A program made the translations under genes and the position numbers. Below the pieces are notes generated by a model. The model ran no database searches. It saw only the letters and a program-made list of their open reading frames with translations, and was not told the origin of the DNA. DNA of 64,000 nucleotides from Sabethes cyaneus (lineage: Eukaryota; Arthropoda; Insecta; Diptera; Culicidae), in NCBI RefSeq assembly GCF_943734655.1, contig NC_071355.1, positions 10,830,768 to 10,894,767 on the forward strand, in the 5' to 3' direction. How positions within the stretch are numbered: position 1 is the first letter of the stretch; each line of letters begins with the position of its first letter. Shown piece by piece: positions 53,654 through 64,000 of this stretch.

Positions 53654-56559
53654 ATTTTGATAAGTTTAATTTAATTTATAATTATAATAGCACTGGAAGC
53701 ACTGACTGGATGATGAAACCGGGCTCTTCTAATACAGATGCATTTCTAAGGCACAAAACAATAGATGCAACATTCGGTAGCCATTTATCCAACCATTTTG
53801 TAGCAACTTACGGTTTCCCTTAAGTAAGAAGGTAGATCTTTTGAAACAAGCGACGTTCAAGAAAGTGGGAAAATTTCACTAGGAGTTTTCTGACAAAACA
53901 GGGAATCTCAATTTTTTAAATAATGTTTTTAATAGCAAGCTCATAAACTATGCTAGCACACAAAATTACTAGAAACTCTGAGACCTCAAAAAGCAATAAA
54001 AAAAAACAAAGGATGCAAGATTATCTATTTATTTTATCTTTTTAAGAGCATTAGTAACATTCACTTTTGTTCTGCTTTTGTCGATTGATCTTCTTTCAGA
54101 ATCACCGCGTTTGGGGATAGTTGTTGTTACTATTCGTTTATGGACTTGTTGCGGGAAATACGAGGTATGTTCCGGGATTTGAACTGCGGCGGTCAGAAAA
54201 AGTACCGTACGCTGTGTCGTCCCGCCCTAGTAGAAGGGTGTCCACAAAATGGTTGACAGCTCCGGTTACCAACTAACGGCCAGTATACGAGTGAATCTTG
54301 GACTAGTCTAGTCTACATCTTGTTTGTGGCTTTAGATTCCGTTGTTAGTTATAAAGACAAGTTACAAAACAAACAATTGACAAACGACATCAAATACTCA
54401 GTACCGCCTCAGTCTTGCTATGACCATTATGTCACCTTTCTGTTGACATTAAATCTCATCGCGGCTTACTGCGCTGTTTAGAGTCCAAGTTTTTTTTTTG
54501 TCTCGAGTCAATTAGGAATAATAATAATCCAATGGCGGGTGTACCTAATCGTATTCGCCATTCGGTTACCTAAGCAGGGTTCACGTTGAGTAACCGCCAG
54601 GGGTCGCGTGGTGTACCGGCGTTTGTGTGTTCCGAATGCGCGGTCAATTGCACTTGACGCTTGATCATCGTTCGATCCTGACTGCGCTGGTGGAACGCTG
54701 TTTTTGCTTGCGAAAATTATGGAATGTGGGAATACAAGTGTTTATGGCTTTTAAATCTTCGAATCAGCAAATATTTTGAAAACTTACTGAACAAGAGGTG
54801 GAATAATTTATTCCGAGTGTGCGGTTGAATTTCAAAATTAAGTTATTTCAAACCCGCTAAACTACTCTATAAAGAGGGGACCTTCAGAGAAGAACTTTTT
54901 CACGGTCACATGGATAAGTTTCTGCTAGAGGAAGACACTTTCAAACGAAACTGGGAGCCCATGAGAGGAGAATGTCTAGGAAATGTGTTATTTTACAGAA
55001 AATGATTGTACCAGTCGATGTGAACCGGTTTTCTTCTGTCCCAGCGATCGTTTGCAACGGCATTGAATGCGATCAAGTACAAGACCATCAACTCCATTTT
55101 CTCACGTGCAGGGTTACGTGCCGTGGTCGATTGGTGAGCGCAGACCGATTCTGCACTCTTCGGGTGCATAATCAGCTTACTGCTGCACAACGCAAGCGCC
55201 GCCGCAGCGGGCGGCGTGCCGTGTCGTACAGTGGGGCAACTCCACCGGGGAGCATGGCCAAAACCTTCCATTTTATTTTTTGCGGTAATTGCGAATGCCA
55301 TAGGTGATGTTCATATATTTTCATAAACGATGGAAGTTGGTACTAATTTGCATTTACAAAACAGGTCACCATTTGTTGAAGACGGCAAAGAAGTTTGGAC
55401 AAAATATTCGGCGTTTTCCGAGTCTATCCCGCTGTGCACCGTGCAGGAGCGCAATGAGGAAGTTTGATTCTTGCGATTCTACTGTGCGGTGTGGTTCGCA
55501 GGCAGACATGCAGTTTCAGTCAACAACCTTGGCTCAGTGGCAGAAGAGATATTGGAACGTAGTCAATGAACCTTAGGGTAACCGGAACTGGAAACCTAGA
55601 ACGTGCGGACCTATTTGCTGCTTAATCTTCGCGTTTCAGCGAAACATAAGTAGCAAGAGATAACGTGGTATCCAATAATTACTTGCTGAAAAACTAGCAT
55701 TCACCTCAGCAATTGTGGGTAGCGTGGAACAAATACCTACCTACCTTTATTGAAGCTTGTCAACAGTGTACCACCGTTGGAAACAATTGTTGACTATAAT
55801 AACAAATCACATGAACACCTGCTGCTTGCAGCAGCTTGGCAGCCTAATGAGCATGATGCCATCGGATGAAGTCTAGCTCTTTGAAAGTCATATTTGATTG
55901 CCATCGTCAACCGCAGAGACCCAACTGGCAGAGGCCAACGCAGCCAACATGAGAGCTGAAAAAACTGCAGAAATTATATTACCTACCTAGCTGGTGTTGT
56001 TCATCCGCACCGTGTGCCGGTCGGCATGTAACTTTATGTCTAGTCCGGTCGTAAAAAGATAAACAATTAGTACATTAGTTTTGCTGCTTTGGGATTTGTG
56101 CTTTGTACGTACAGTATCGAGCGCAAATAAATGCGTCAGGTCAGATTTTTTCGTCAAAAACTTTTTTAAAATATTTAACAGAATTTTAAAAATTCCTAGA
56201 ATTATGTTTCACTATATTATGAGTGAACTAGCGATTTTACTACCATTTTGAGCATGGCGTCTTCCAACAGAATGTTGGAATGTTGTCCATCACAATCTGC
56301 TTGTTGCCGTCATTCCGCTGGGTCGTTGTCATCCACCACGTGTTCTGAGTTCTATCTGCCGGGACCAATCTGGCCCGCTTTCGGTTATACCCGCCTTATG
56401 GGTTGTGGAAATACATCGGGCCGCGCGGTAACCGCACACCTAGACATGGTCGACGATTTTTGATAATTCTTGGAGCCCACTCTTTGGCTTCAGAGTGACC
56501 GCGATGATAAAGACAGGCAATAATTACGGTAATCAAATGATTTTAAAGCTTAATTTTAG
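53654..56559. other. Intergenic; one tRNA-like block
   Basis: Mostly AT-rich without a gene. Near 54603-54690 the order TGGTGTACCGGCG ... GTTCGATCCTG resembles pol III boxes A and B and may be a decayed SINE head. The 111-codon frame at 54972-55307 has an equally open antisense frame and no recognised domain, so neither is called. Confidence 0.35.
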
Positions 56560-56651
56560 TTAACAACGGACGAACAAGACACAACACTTATGGTTCTTAC
56601 AAAGTTTTTTGTAAGAATCATAAATATTGTATCTTGTTTGTCCGCTGTTAA
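56560..56651. repeat. TTAA-ended foldback element, 92 bp
   Basis: Arms 56560-56603 and 56608-56651 are 44-base inverted copies (outer TTAACAACGGACGAACAAG) with about five mismatches and a 4-base loop. TTAA marks both ends, as at 29831-29950. Confidence 0.85.
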
Positions 56652-56699
56652 GTTGTTCTTACGTTAAGTACAAAGAAATCAATTCATGAGCTCAATTTT

Positions 56700-57475
56700 A
56701 GTTATTTACTAGCTAAGTGTCCTATGTTACTCGGGCTCCATTTACCTCTCAGCCATTTGTACATCTATTATTGTAATAAAAACTTTCATAATGCAAGATA
56801 CAAAAACCCGTTTTCTTCATTTGAATGCTTCTACTTCCTTTGTCAACCCACTGTTGTCACTCAGCCATTTGTTAATCGATCTTCTTTACGGTAATTCCAA
56901 TGAAGCGACATAAAACCCCCTCTTGTCATTCAGCCACATGTACAACTGCTAGCGGTTCAAATGTAAGAGAAACGCACTCCTTAACCCCCTTGAACATTAC
57001 CACCTTGCGACACCACCGAACCCCCTTTTCTCCTTTACGCTGATTCTTTTATGTCAAAGAACATATGGGCCAAGTTTGTTGAAGAAGCGTCCAGGCGTTC
57101 CTCGTATTCCCCTTTTAGATACCTCCCAGTCAGCTTCTACTTCTGTCATGTAGCAAATTAGGCAGCTGTTTGCTCTTTAAAAGTCCCTATAACGGAAGAG
57201 AAACAAAGCCTTTTCTCAAACATCCTTCCTTGGTTTCTTCCCCGTCGATTTCATAACATCCCCCTCCATAGTCATTCCCTGCTTGTTTGGATCTCCTTCC
57301 TTGTTAAGGATCCCCCTCTTATTGTAAATTCTCCAGTATTGATTCGCTTATATCTGCCAAGTTTGGTGGAAAATAGTCAAGGCGTTCTGGAGTTATGACG
57401 GATCATAATGATTACCTGCATACAAACAAACTCATAAAAACTCACGTTCACTTTAATATATAGAAATAGATTTAG
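56700..57475 (+). repeat. Minisatellite-type dispersed repeat, right part
   Basis: CAGCCATTTGT(A/T) and CAGCCACATGTAC recur at about 120-base spacing, and the end has CATACAAACAAACTCATAAA with TATATAGAAATAGATTT. That end mirrors the head of the element at 43041, so the two probably belong to one class. The sequence has no coding frame. Confidence 0.6.
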
Positions 57476-58420
57476 CCTATGCCGGCCTCTGTTTTGTACT
57501 CCAGCCGGTTGTGGATCTCTTTTATGTTAGCCCAAAACTGCTCTGCGGTTGGCGAGGGAATATGCAGATGGGAAAGGAGGTAGGTGTCGTAGCTAAATTA
57601 ATACAATCACGTAATTTCTTTCGTAATCAGCGAACGCTGAATTAAACCATTAATCTTACCAGAGGAAAAATGTAACCACTTGACCTGATGCCGTCGAGGA
57701 CCAACCAGATAACCAATCAAAATTGCGAAAGAAAACTCAACGACGAAGACTGCCAACTCCTTTTTGAGTTCGGGAAGACGAATAGCAAACCAGCTGTAAA
57801 ATTGCGTATAATGTTGCTTTTTGTGGCAAAGACTTGTTTTACAATTTACGGTACCCTTTTATTCTTTCCCTGGGCCTTACAATTCTTTTTCTACTGTACT
57901 TGCGCTTTTGATTTTGCTGGTGTTCCACTAAGTTGGTTTCGGGTTCTATACGATGCTCCTCTACATTCGGCGATAATTCCACCGACATGCTAGGTCTGTC
58001 CAGGCCCCCGAATGGTTCTCTTCGAAGCTGGCTTCAATAGCCCGTGGACGCACGGGTCGATCTCCCTGGTCGCGGGCGGTGTGAATAACGTCGAACGGCG
58101 CCGATGGTAGACGTAATCGGCCCTTGCCGCCACTGACGATCAATACGGAGGCGATTAACCAAGGCACTCCGTTTACACCTCAACTTTCCTTAACTCGAAC
58201 TGTGGAATAGAACCGAGAACAAAAAGACCCTCTAGGACCTATCGGAGGGTAACAGGTACAGTATCAATTTAACCATAAAACAGCAACAACTTTCAAATTT
58301 TTAAACTTAATTTACCTTTTGTTTCTATAATTTGGCCGTTTTTGGTAACAATTCCCTCGGCAGTGTCACCCTGTGGTATTGAATACCTTAGTTGTATTTT
58401 CGACGGATCTGTAAGCGGCT
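57476..58420. other. Intergenic, possible retroelement remains
   Basis: A GC-richer segment at 57990-58170 has an open - strand frame (Arg/Pro-rich) that looks like decayed retroelement coding DNA but matches no family I can name. The 101-codon + strand frame at 57688 is not supported. Confidence 0.3.
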
Positions 58421-58426
58421 ATGTGT

Positions 58427-58740
58427 GAGTTACCCGTCCGCCCAAAGGCTTGGAGGGTTATCACCCATACTGTTGTGAGTCTTCGTGGTTGTATTTAAAA
58501 AGCTTTCTCCCGTGAGTTACCGCTCCGTCCACAGACATGGAGTGTTATAACCCATACGGTCATTGTGTTCCATTTGGTAGAGCCGTCCCACCTGAGTTAC
58601 CGCTCCGTCTATAAGACGTGGAGCGTTATCACCCTCACAGATGACAGCTCGCCCAGCGATGGATACTCGCTATCCACATCGGAGCAAACTTTCCTCTCGG
58701 AATCATCTCTCTGTCCAAATACTTGGAGAGCTATCACTCC
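58427..58740 (+). repeat. Tandem repeat of about 80-87 bp with hairpin core
   Basis: GAGTTAC(C)CG(C)TCCGTC recurs at 58427, 58514 and 58594, each followed by a GGAG(C/G/T)GTTAT(C/A)ACCC block that pairs with the CTCC part. A weaker fourth unit lies near 58708. The paired ends suggest each unit can form a stem. Confidence 0.75.
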
Positions 58741-59289
58741 AATTGTCGACAGTTTGCTCAGAGGTGGACTTAGGAAGGGGCGTTTACGAGCAGTTTGAAA
58801 TAGCATTCTAAATTGGCGGAGACAATACAAAAACTTGTAACCATCGGTTACATGTCGTGCCTACCCCACTTATTAGCTTATCCCTCTCTCCTGCCTCCTT
58901 TTATCCCAATGCAACTTATACATTTGTTTTCTCCTCAAAAATCAAAACTTTTTTTTCATTATTTTGACGTCCTCCATTGTCACAGATCACTTCTACCCAG
59001 GTTTTGCTGAAGAAAAATCCGTAGTTTTACCATCTGTGTTTTAATCACAGTGGAAAGGGTTATAAATTATAAAACTTAATCAAATTTCAAATCAAACTTT
59101 TGATTTAAATGAAAATTTAACCGACATTTGTTCTTCATATAAAGTGTTTCTCAGTTGTGCTAAAAAGTAACATTTTTTATCGCATAGGTATTCTTGATTG
59201 CATTTGAAACAAACTAATACTTTTTTGAATCGAATCAGTTTATGAAACATTTCAAATTTCCTCTATATTAATCAAGAACGCATAAACTT
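58741..59289. other. Intergenic, no gene seen
   Basis: AT-rich DNA with no recognised feature. Confidence 0.5.
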
Positions 59290-60550
59290 GACTTTCGTCA
59301 TTCGCCTTTAAGCTTTATTTTTTCAAATTCTTAAATTTTTCGTCGTTTGGTTATTTTGTATTTTATCTTCCATTTTTCGTTTTTTTGTTTTGCTAAGTAT
59401 ACTCCGCCAACTTTTCCGCCGTTATTGTCATCTTCTTGTCGTTTTTTGTTTATTTTAATGTGAGCTGTGTGACAGATTGGGTCGTTCGTGGTTTCTGTGG
59501 GATTGTAATTTGAACCCAAATCCTCGGCGTGAGAGTTGTGAATGCTAACCACTACACCGTGTTAACCCCTCGTTTTGTTTGTTTCCTTTTAACGTTTGTT
59601 GGTCATTTTCCGTTATTTTTAACATCTGGTATTCTATCATCGTCGTTTTGTCTCTTTCAAGTGATTTGGTCGTCATTGCTTTTTGTGGCGTTTTTGGTTT
59701 GACGGCATCGTCATTAGTGTCTTTTTGGCATAGCTTGTCACTGTTTTGTTGACTTTTATTTGTCTCTCCAACACCTTTAGCCGAAGGCTACATCTATTTA
59801 CAGTCTTTTCGTCGTTTTGTATGGCTTTTTTTGGCATTTTTGTCGCTGTTTGTTACGTTTTTTTGGCGTCTTTTAACTGTATTTTAGTCGTCTTTCAACT
59901 TTTCGCCTACTTGTCTTCACTTCTTCGTCATATCTATTCGCAGGCATTTCACTGCCTTTTCGTCGATCGTTTTTTCATCGTCTTTTCGGTTCCTTGCATT
60001 GTCTGTTCGTCATATTATCGTTGCTTTTTCGGAACCATTTAGTCGTCTTTTTGTAATCTCTTTACTGCCCTTTCTCCGTATTCGTCATCTCATTGTCATT
60101 TCTCTGTTACATTTTTATCGTCTTTTTATGGTCTTTTTGCCATCTTTCCATCGTATTTTCGTTTTATGAAGTTTAACCGCCTTTTCTTCGTTTTCATTGT
60201 CATCTTTCTATCATCTTTCGTCCTGTTTGTTTCCAAGACTACAAAATTGTTGTAATTTTCTTGTCTTTTCGTTATTCTTTCGGCGTCTTTTTGATGACGT
60301 ATATTCGCCATCTTTTCGTAGTCTTTTTTGCATGTTTTATCAAATGTTCGACAGTTTTTAAATGTCTCTTTCCCATTTTTTGTCGTATTTTTTTGTTGTC
60401 TTTTTATCGCATTTTTGCCATCATTTTAGCACAGTTCCATTGACTTCTATTCACATTTTCGTCAACATTCCGCTGTCTTTTGCCGGCTCTTCGTTGTTTT
60501 TACTATTTATTTTAGTCAACTTTTCATCGCTTTCTGGGCAAATAACGGAA
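59290..60550. repeat. T-rich degenerate short tandem tract
   Basis: Units close to TCGTCTTTTTG of about 11-13 bases recur with much variation. Frames such as 59746-60042 translate to Phe/Cys/Val-rich strings that reflect the repeat and not a membrane protein. A tRNA-like block lies at 59500-59573. Confidence 0.75.
59500..59573 (-). mobile_element. tRNA-Glu-like SINE head or tRNA relic
   Basis: On the - strand GGTGTAGTGGTTAGCATTC (box A) and ATTTGGGTTCAAAT (box B) stand at tRNA distance, with ACTCTCAC where a Glu-CTC anticodon would be. The acceptor ends do not pair well, so it is not called as a functional tRNA. Confidence 0.5.
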
Positions 60551-61108
60551 AACGACGGAGAATTTATTTGTCACGTAAAAAGAGCAGAGGTGGGCACCGC
60601 TAACCGAAATGTTAGCTTCGCTAACAGCTAATCCGCTAAATCAAAACGTTAGCTTCGATAACCGCTAAATCAACCAACAATTTGGCGGAAGCTAACGCTA
60701 ACCGCTAACAGCTTAATTTGTTAGCACTGAAGATTCAGCATTACTTTGATAAGCGCTGATTTCGACAATAAAAGAAAAATTTTGTTTCAAAGGTCTAAAA
60801 AAACTACCTGAGTTAATTCCGTGCAATGAATTGCAGGCATTCATGAAAAATGTTTCAAAGACATTATCGCTTACCATATTAGCACATTAAAAGGGTAAAA
60901 AACATTTCCATGTTCCATGACATAGATTTCTCGATTTTTTATTGGAGTTTTCCATCGCTGTGAAAATTTTCGTAAAAGCTTTCCAAATATTTTCTCTGGA
61001 TTGCTTAATAAACAGTTACTTACATTTTGTTGGGTTTACACTTCAGCATTACCGGTAAGCGTACCAGTAGTGGCGCATCTAGTAATAAAATTTCAAGTAA
61101 AAATACAA

Positions 61109-61132
61109 TTTAATTTAATTTAATTTAATTTT
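61109..61132. repeat. TTTAA microsatellite
   Basis: Five-base unit TTTAA repeated about five times inside the hAT element. Confidence 0.85.
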
Positions 61133-61414
61133 TTTAATTTATTCTTCTTCGGATCATCTGACAACAAGGTCTACATGAGATAAAAAAAAACTACAATGAA
61201 ATCAGAATAAAAGGAATCAGAATCAAAAGGTAGAAAATTTTTAAAAAAATATTTTGTACATAATAATTTTCCTTGGTTGTTGTGAAAACTTTATTGCGTT
61301 GATACTTGGCCCAACACTTATGAATTTATAAAACGAGTGATGCCAGAGAAAAACGAAAAATCTCCCTTGATGTTTTCAGTGAATGTAGGAGGACTCGAAT
61401 TTTTTAAATATCGA

Positions 61415-61760
61415 TTTATTTGAGTCCGCGTACAAAAGTAGTCCTCTATGGACTTGAGACAGCAACTTTGTTTACGGAAGTGCACTTGCCGTATTTGAAC
61501 GAAAGGTGTTGTGGACTGGCCACATCGCAAGGATACCGAACGACTGTGCAGTAAAATCCGTTCTCTTCAAGAGCCCCACCGGCACCAGGAATAGAAGGGC
61601 CAAACGAGTTTGATGGCTTGACCACGTTGAAGCCGACTTGCATGTGCCGAAACGCGTAACGAATTGAAAACGAGTAGCCCAGGACCCAGAAGTACAATGG
61701 AGAAGAATTCTTGATACGGCAAGAGCCACCCCGGCTCTTGGCTGGTAAATTACGTACAAA
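61415..61760 (+). mobile_element. RTE-type LINE tail fragment nested in hAT
   Basis: The + strand gives VVLYGLETATLF, GHIARIPNDCAVKSVLF, KSPTGTRNRRAKR, WLDHVEADL and QWRRILDTARATP over shifting frames. This is an RTE-like ORF2 C-terminus with a tail of a slightly different subfamily from the others here. Confidence 0.75.
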
Positions 61761-61989
61761 AGTTTGGAATTTGGAATCCTTCGGCCAAAGCCTGTGCGAT
61801 ATTTCTCAAAAATTTCCTTCTGCCAAAAAAAGTTAGCGGTTTATTTAGCGGTACATAAATTTAGCGGAAGCTAACAAAAACGCTAACGATTATAAAAATT
61901 AGCGAAAACGCTAACCGCTAACCAATATGTTAGCTGAGCTAATTAGCTGTTAGCGGATTAGCGGAATTGTGCCCACCTCTGAAAAAGAG

Positions 61990-62506
61990 CATATTGAGCA
62001 TTAATGCATATGGAACAAGGATTCCGTCTACTTGATTAAAAAGAACAACCTTATTCGCTTGATTTTGAAGTTCTATCGCACTACAGAAATCATATTACGG
62101 AACTGCCAAAATGTGAGAAAAACTAAAAATGAAAATATTTAGCCATTTTGGCGCACTCCAACCAGGAAAATCAGTATTATTGTAAATATCTGCCGCCAAA
62201 GCAAAAACTGCTAGTTTCGACAGCATAACAGCAATAAAGCAAATCTTCCATTTTAAAAACACTTTTCGTTAAAAAAAAAGTATTCTATTCGCTTCTTTCT
62301 TTCAGAAACAATAAAGTTGTGCTTTTCAGGATGTTATTCATTGCATGTAGCGAACGCGTACTTTTTGTCACTAAATGAAACAATCTTTTCCGCAAGGTAA
62401 TGAAAATCCGTAGATTTGAGCACTTGATCCGTAGGTCCGTGGAAAATTCCTAAATCCGTAGACCTGGCATCACTGCTTCTACCCCCTTTAGTCAATCCCT
62501 TGTAGT
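61990..62506. other. Intergenic with one possible hAT end
   Basis: AT-rich. At 62461-62475 the sequence GACCTGGCATCACTG, in reverse complement CAGTGATGCCAGGTC, resembles the CAGGGATGCCAC hAT-type end at 24958, but no partner end was found. Confidence 0.4.
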
Positions 62507-64000
62507 TATTTATTTATTTATTTATTTACATGTATATATCAACAGACACAGTTGCCCTAATGATAAAAGAGTCGTCTTAATATTAAAATAATTTTTGTGC
62601 GTTGCACGTTACGGGACAAATGATAGTCGAAAACGGCTGACACTCTGTTGAAAACTTTTTGCAAGCCTATAATTGCACTGTTAGCACCATAGTTAGTTCG
62701 TCGGAGCGGTAGACGTAGTGTTGGAACCATCCTTAAAGTTCTGGAGGGGGCGTTTATGTTTATCAACTGGAGGATGTCTGGGCAGTCGATACGGGCTGTT
62801 AAAACGTCTGCGACAGTCATTGCACGAGAGGTATCGCGGCGAAGCTGGAGTGTGTCGAGTCGAAGAAGTTGACAACGTTCCTCATAAGGAGTGACCTGCA
62901 TAGGTTGTCTCCAGGGTAGAAGGCGTAGAGCATAGCGAACGAATCTACGTTGGATATTTTCGATCCGTAAAACAGCGTTGTTGTAGTGTGGATTCCACAC
63001 TGACGAGCAATATTCGAGAGGAGATCGCACTAATGAGCAGTATAAGGCGGTAAGGCATTGTATGTTTCGGAATTCTCTTGTCATGCGAATAATTAGACCG
63101 AGCATTCTAGAGGCTCTAGACACAATGAATGACATGTGCTGTTTATAGGTGAGATGGCAGTCCAGTATTACGCCTAGGTCCTTCACGTGATCGACTCGTG
63201 GGATCGGGGTTGAATCAAGGTTGTAATCAAAGTTCAGCGGCTGCAGTTTCCTGGTAAACGTCACTACTGAGCATTTTGATGGGTTGAGTAGCATGCGGTT
63301 TAGTGCACACCAATGCGCGAAAATGTCCAGTTGTTTCTGGAGGAGATGGGCATCGCCGATGCAGTTGATTTTCGAGAATAACTTCAGGTCGTCTGCAAAC
63401 GCCAGTCGCGGGCAGTCGAGCAAGTTATGTACATCATTAAAATAAAGCAAGAAGACCAGCGGACCCAAATGGCTGCCTTGTGCAATCCCAGACGAGGCAG
63501 AGAATGGATCCGAGATCTCCTGACCGATTCTCACACGGATAGTTTGTCCTGTCAGATAGGATGTAAACCAGTTCAGCAAGCTCCCACAGAATCCGAGGCG
63601 GTCCAGCTTGGCGACGGCAATACGATGGTTGACTTTGTCGAAGGCAGCGGAGAGATCAGTATATATTGCGGCAGTTTGCGAACGTTCAGTGAAGGTATCA
63701 GTCACGTAATTAGTGAAACAAAGCAAATTCGTAGTGCAGGATCGCTTTGGGAGGAAACCGTGTTGCTCGTTGGCTAACGTTTGTTGGCAATGGGAGAAGA
63801 TTGGCTCGATGATTACTAACTCGAACAGCTTCGATACAGCACATAAGGCTGATATTCCCCTGTAGTTATCGACTTTTGTTCGATCTCCCTTTTTGAAAAC
63901 TGGGTTATTTATTATGTTAAAGAACATGTGTGCTCCAGGTCTCATAAAGAACCGACTAGGCCTGAGTAAAGGGGAAACATATACACTGAAGTCGCTTTTT
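62507..64000 (-). mobile_element. Jockey-clade LINE with intact RT-to-tail frame
   Basis: A single - strand frame (63945-62557, 462 residues) covers the reverse transcriptase from FKKGDRTKVDNYRGISALC through AIYTDLSAAFDKVNHRIAVA (motif A), SSGIAQGSHLGPLVFLLYFN (motif B, with the usual P of PQG changed to A), AFADDLKLFSK (motif C) to VKDLGVILDCHLTYKQHMSF and LRLPLRRTNY. After the stop the 3' end is a TAAA-type simple repeat at 62507-62528, as LINEs often have. No frameshift is seen, so it is the youngest LINE here. The endonuclease part is not recognised before the window edge. Confidence 0.9.

Larger units (their letters stand above)
60585..61981. mobile_element. hAT element, non-autonomous, 1.4 kb
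   Basis: Ends CAGAGGTGGGCACCGCTAA and, in reverse complement, CAGAGGTGGGCACAATTCC. Perfect 8-bp duplication AAAAAGAG at 60577-60584 and 61982-61989. Many GTTAGC and GCTAAC copies lie just inside both ends, probably transposase-binding sites. No transposase; a LINE piece is nested at 61415-61760. Confidence 0.93.

Noticed and set aside
54972..55307. Cys-containing 111-codon frame as a zinc protein
   Set aside because: The opposite strand is equally open (102 codons), spacing of Cys is irregular and no domain is recognised.
57688..57993. 101-codon frame with a hydrophobic stretch
   Set aside because: No signal peptide or known fold, no splice-consistent context, and neighbouring DNA looks like decayed repeat.

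Overview
The window is eukaryotic nuclear DNA from an insect and reads as a mosquito (Culicidae), most likely a culicine with a large, repeat-rich genome. Three things point there: two host genes have compact dipteran-style introns of 60-90 bases, the thioredoxin gene ends like its Drosophila orthologue, and the retroelements belong to the RTE, Jockey, R1 and LOA clades typical of mosquitoes. The species cannot be fixed from the sequence alone.

Host genes are few. PEX6, the peroxisomal AAA ATPase, lies on the + strand at 5042-7684 in three coding exons. A TMX-type transmembrane thioredoxin of the ER lies on the - strand at 21328-22450 in three exons. A candidate first coding exon (ATG plus seven codons, then a donor site) sits at 38017-38037 behind a plausible 5' UTR. 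A decayed histone H1 N-terminus lies at 30856-31000. These genes do not form an operon or pathway; they are islands among transposons.

Most of the rest is layered mobile DNA. From 1 to 4600: LOA/I-type and other LINE fragments, a 13-bp degenerate satellite of about 1.1 kb, two MITEs and a 0.5-kb dispersed repeat seen again at 39165. From 8044 to 15373: RTE, Jockey and R1 fragments; the Jockey copy is split by two MITEs whose empty sites can be reconstructed. From 15374 to 17265: an almost intact pogo/Tigger transposase with one intron and one frameshift. From 18353 to 19369: a non-autonomous Transib-like element whose ends look like a 12/23 pair of RAG recombination signals. From 23500 to 27800: an RTE element split by a 2.2-kb unclassified TIR element that itself carries a hAT MITE and a mariner/pogo MITE. 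From 31991 to 36010: a long LOA-clade LINE with endonuclease, reverse transcriptase and RNase H. From 39678 to 41876: a TTAA-flanked piggyBac-like element containing a hAT element that contains LINE pieces. From 42290 to 44620: purine-rich and short-period tandem DNA. From 52720 to 53645: a second copy of the unclassified element, carrying a tRNA-derived SINE. From 60585 to 61981: a hAT element with a perfect 8-bp target duplication. From 62507 to the end: a Jockey LINE with an intact reverse transcriptase frame.

The most notable observation is the Transib-like element: heptamer CACAGTG at both ends, a 23-base spacer to an ACAAAA-type nonamer at one end, a 12-base spacer to a matching nonamer at the other, and a 5-bp target duplication (aggcg).
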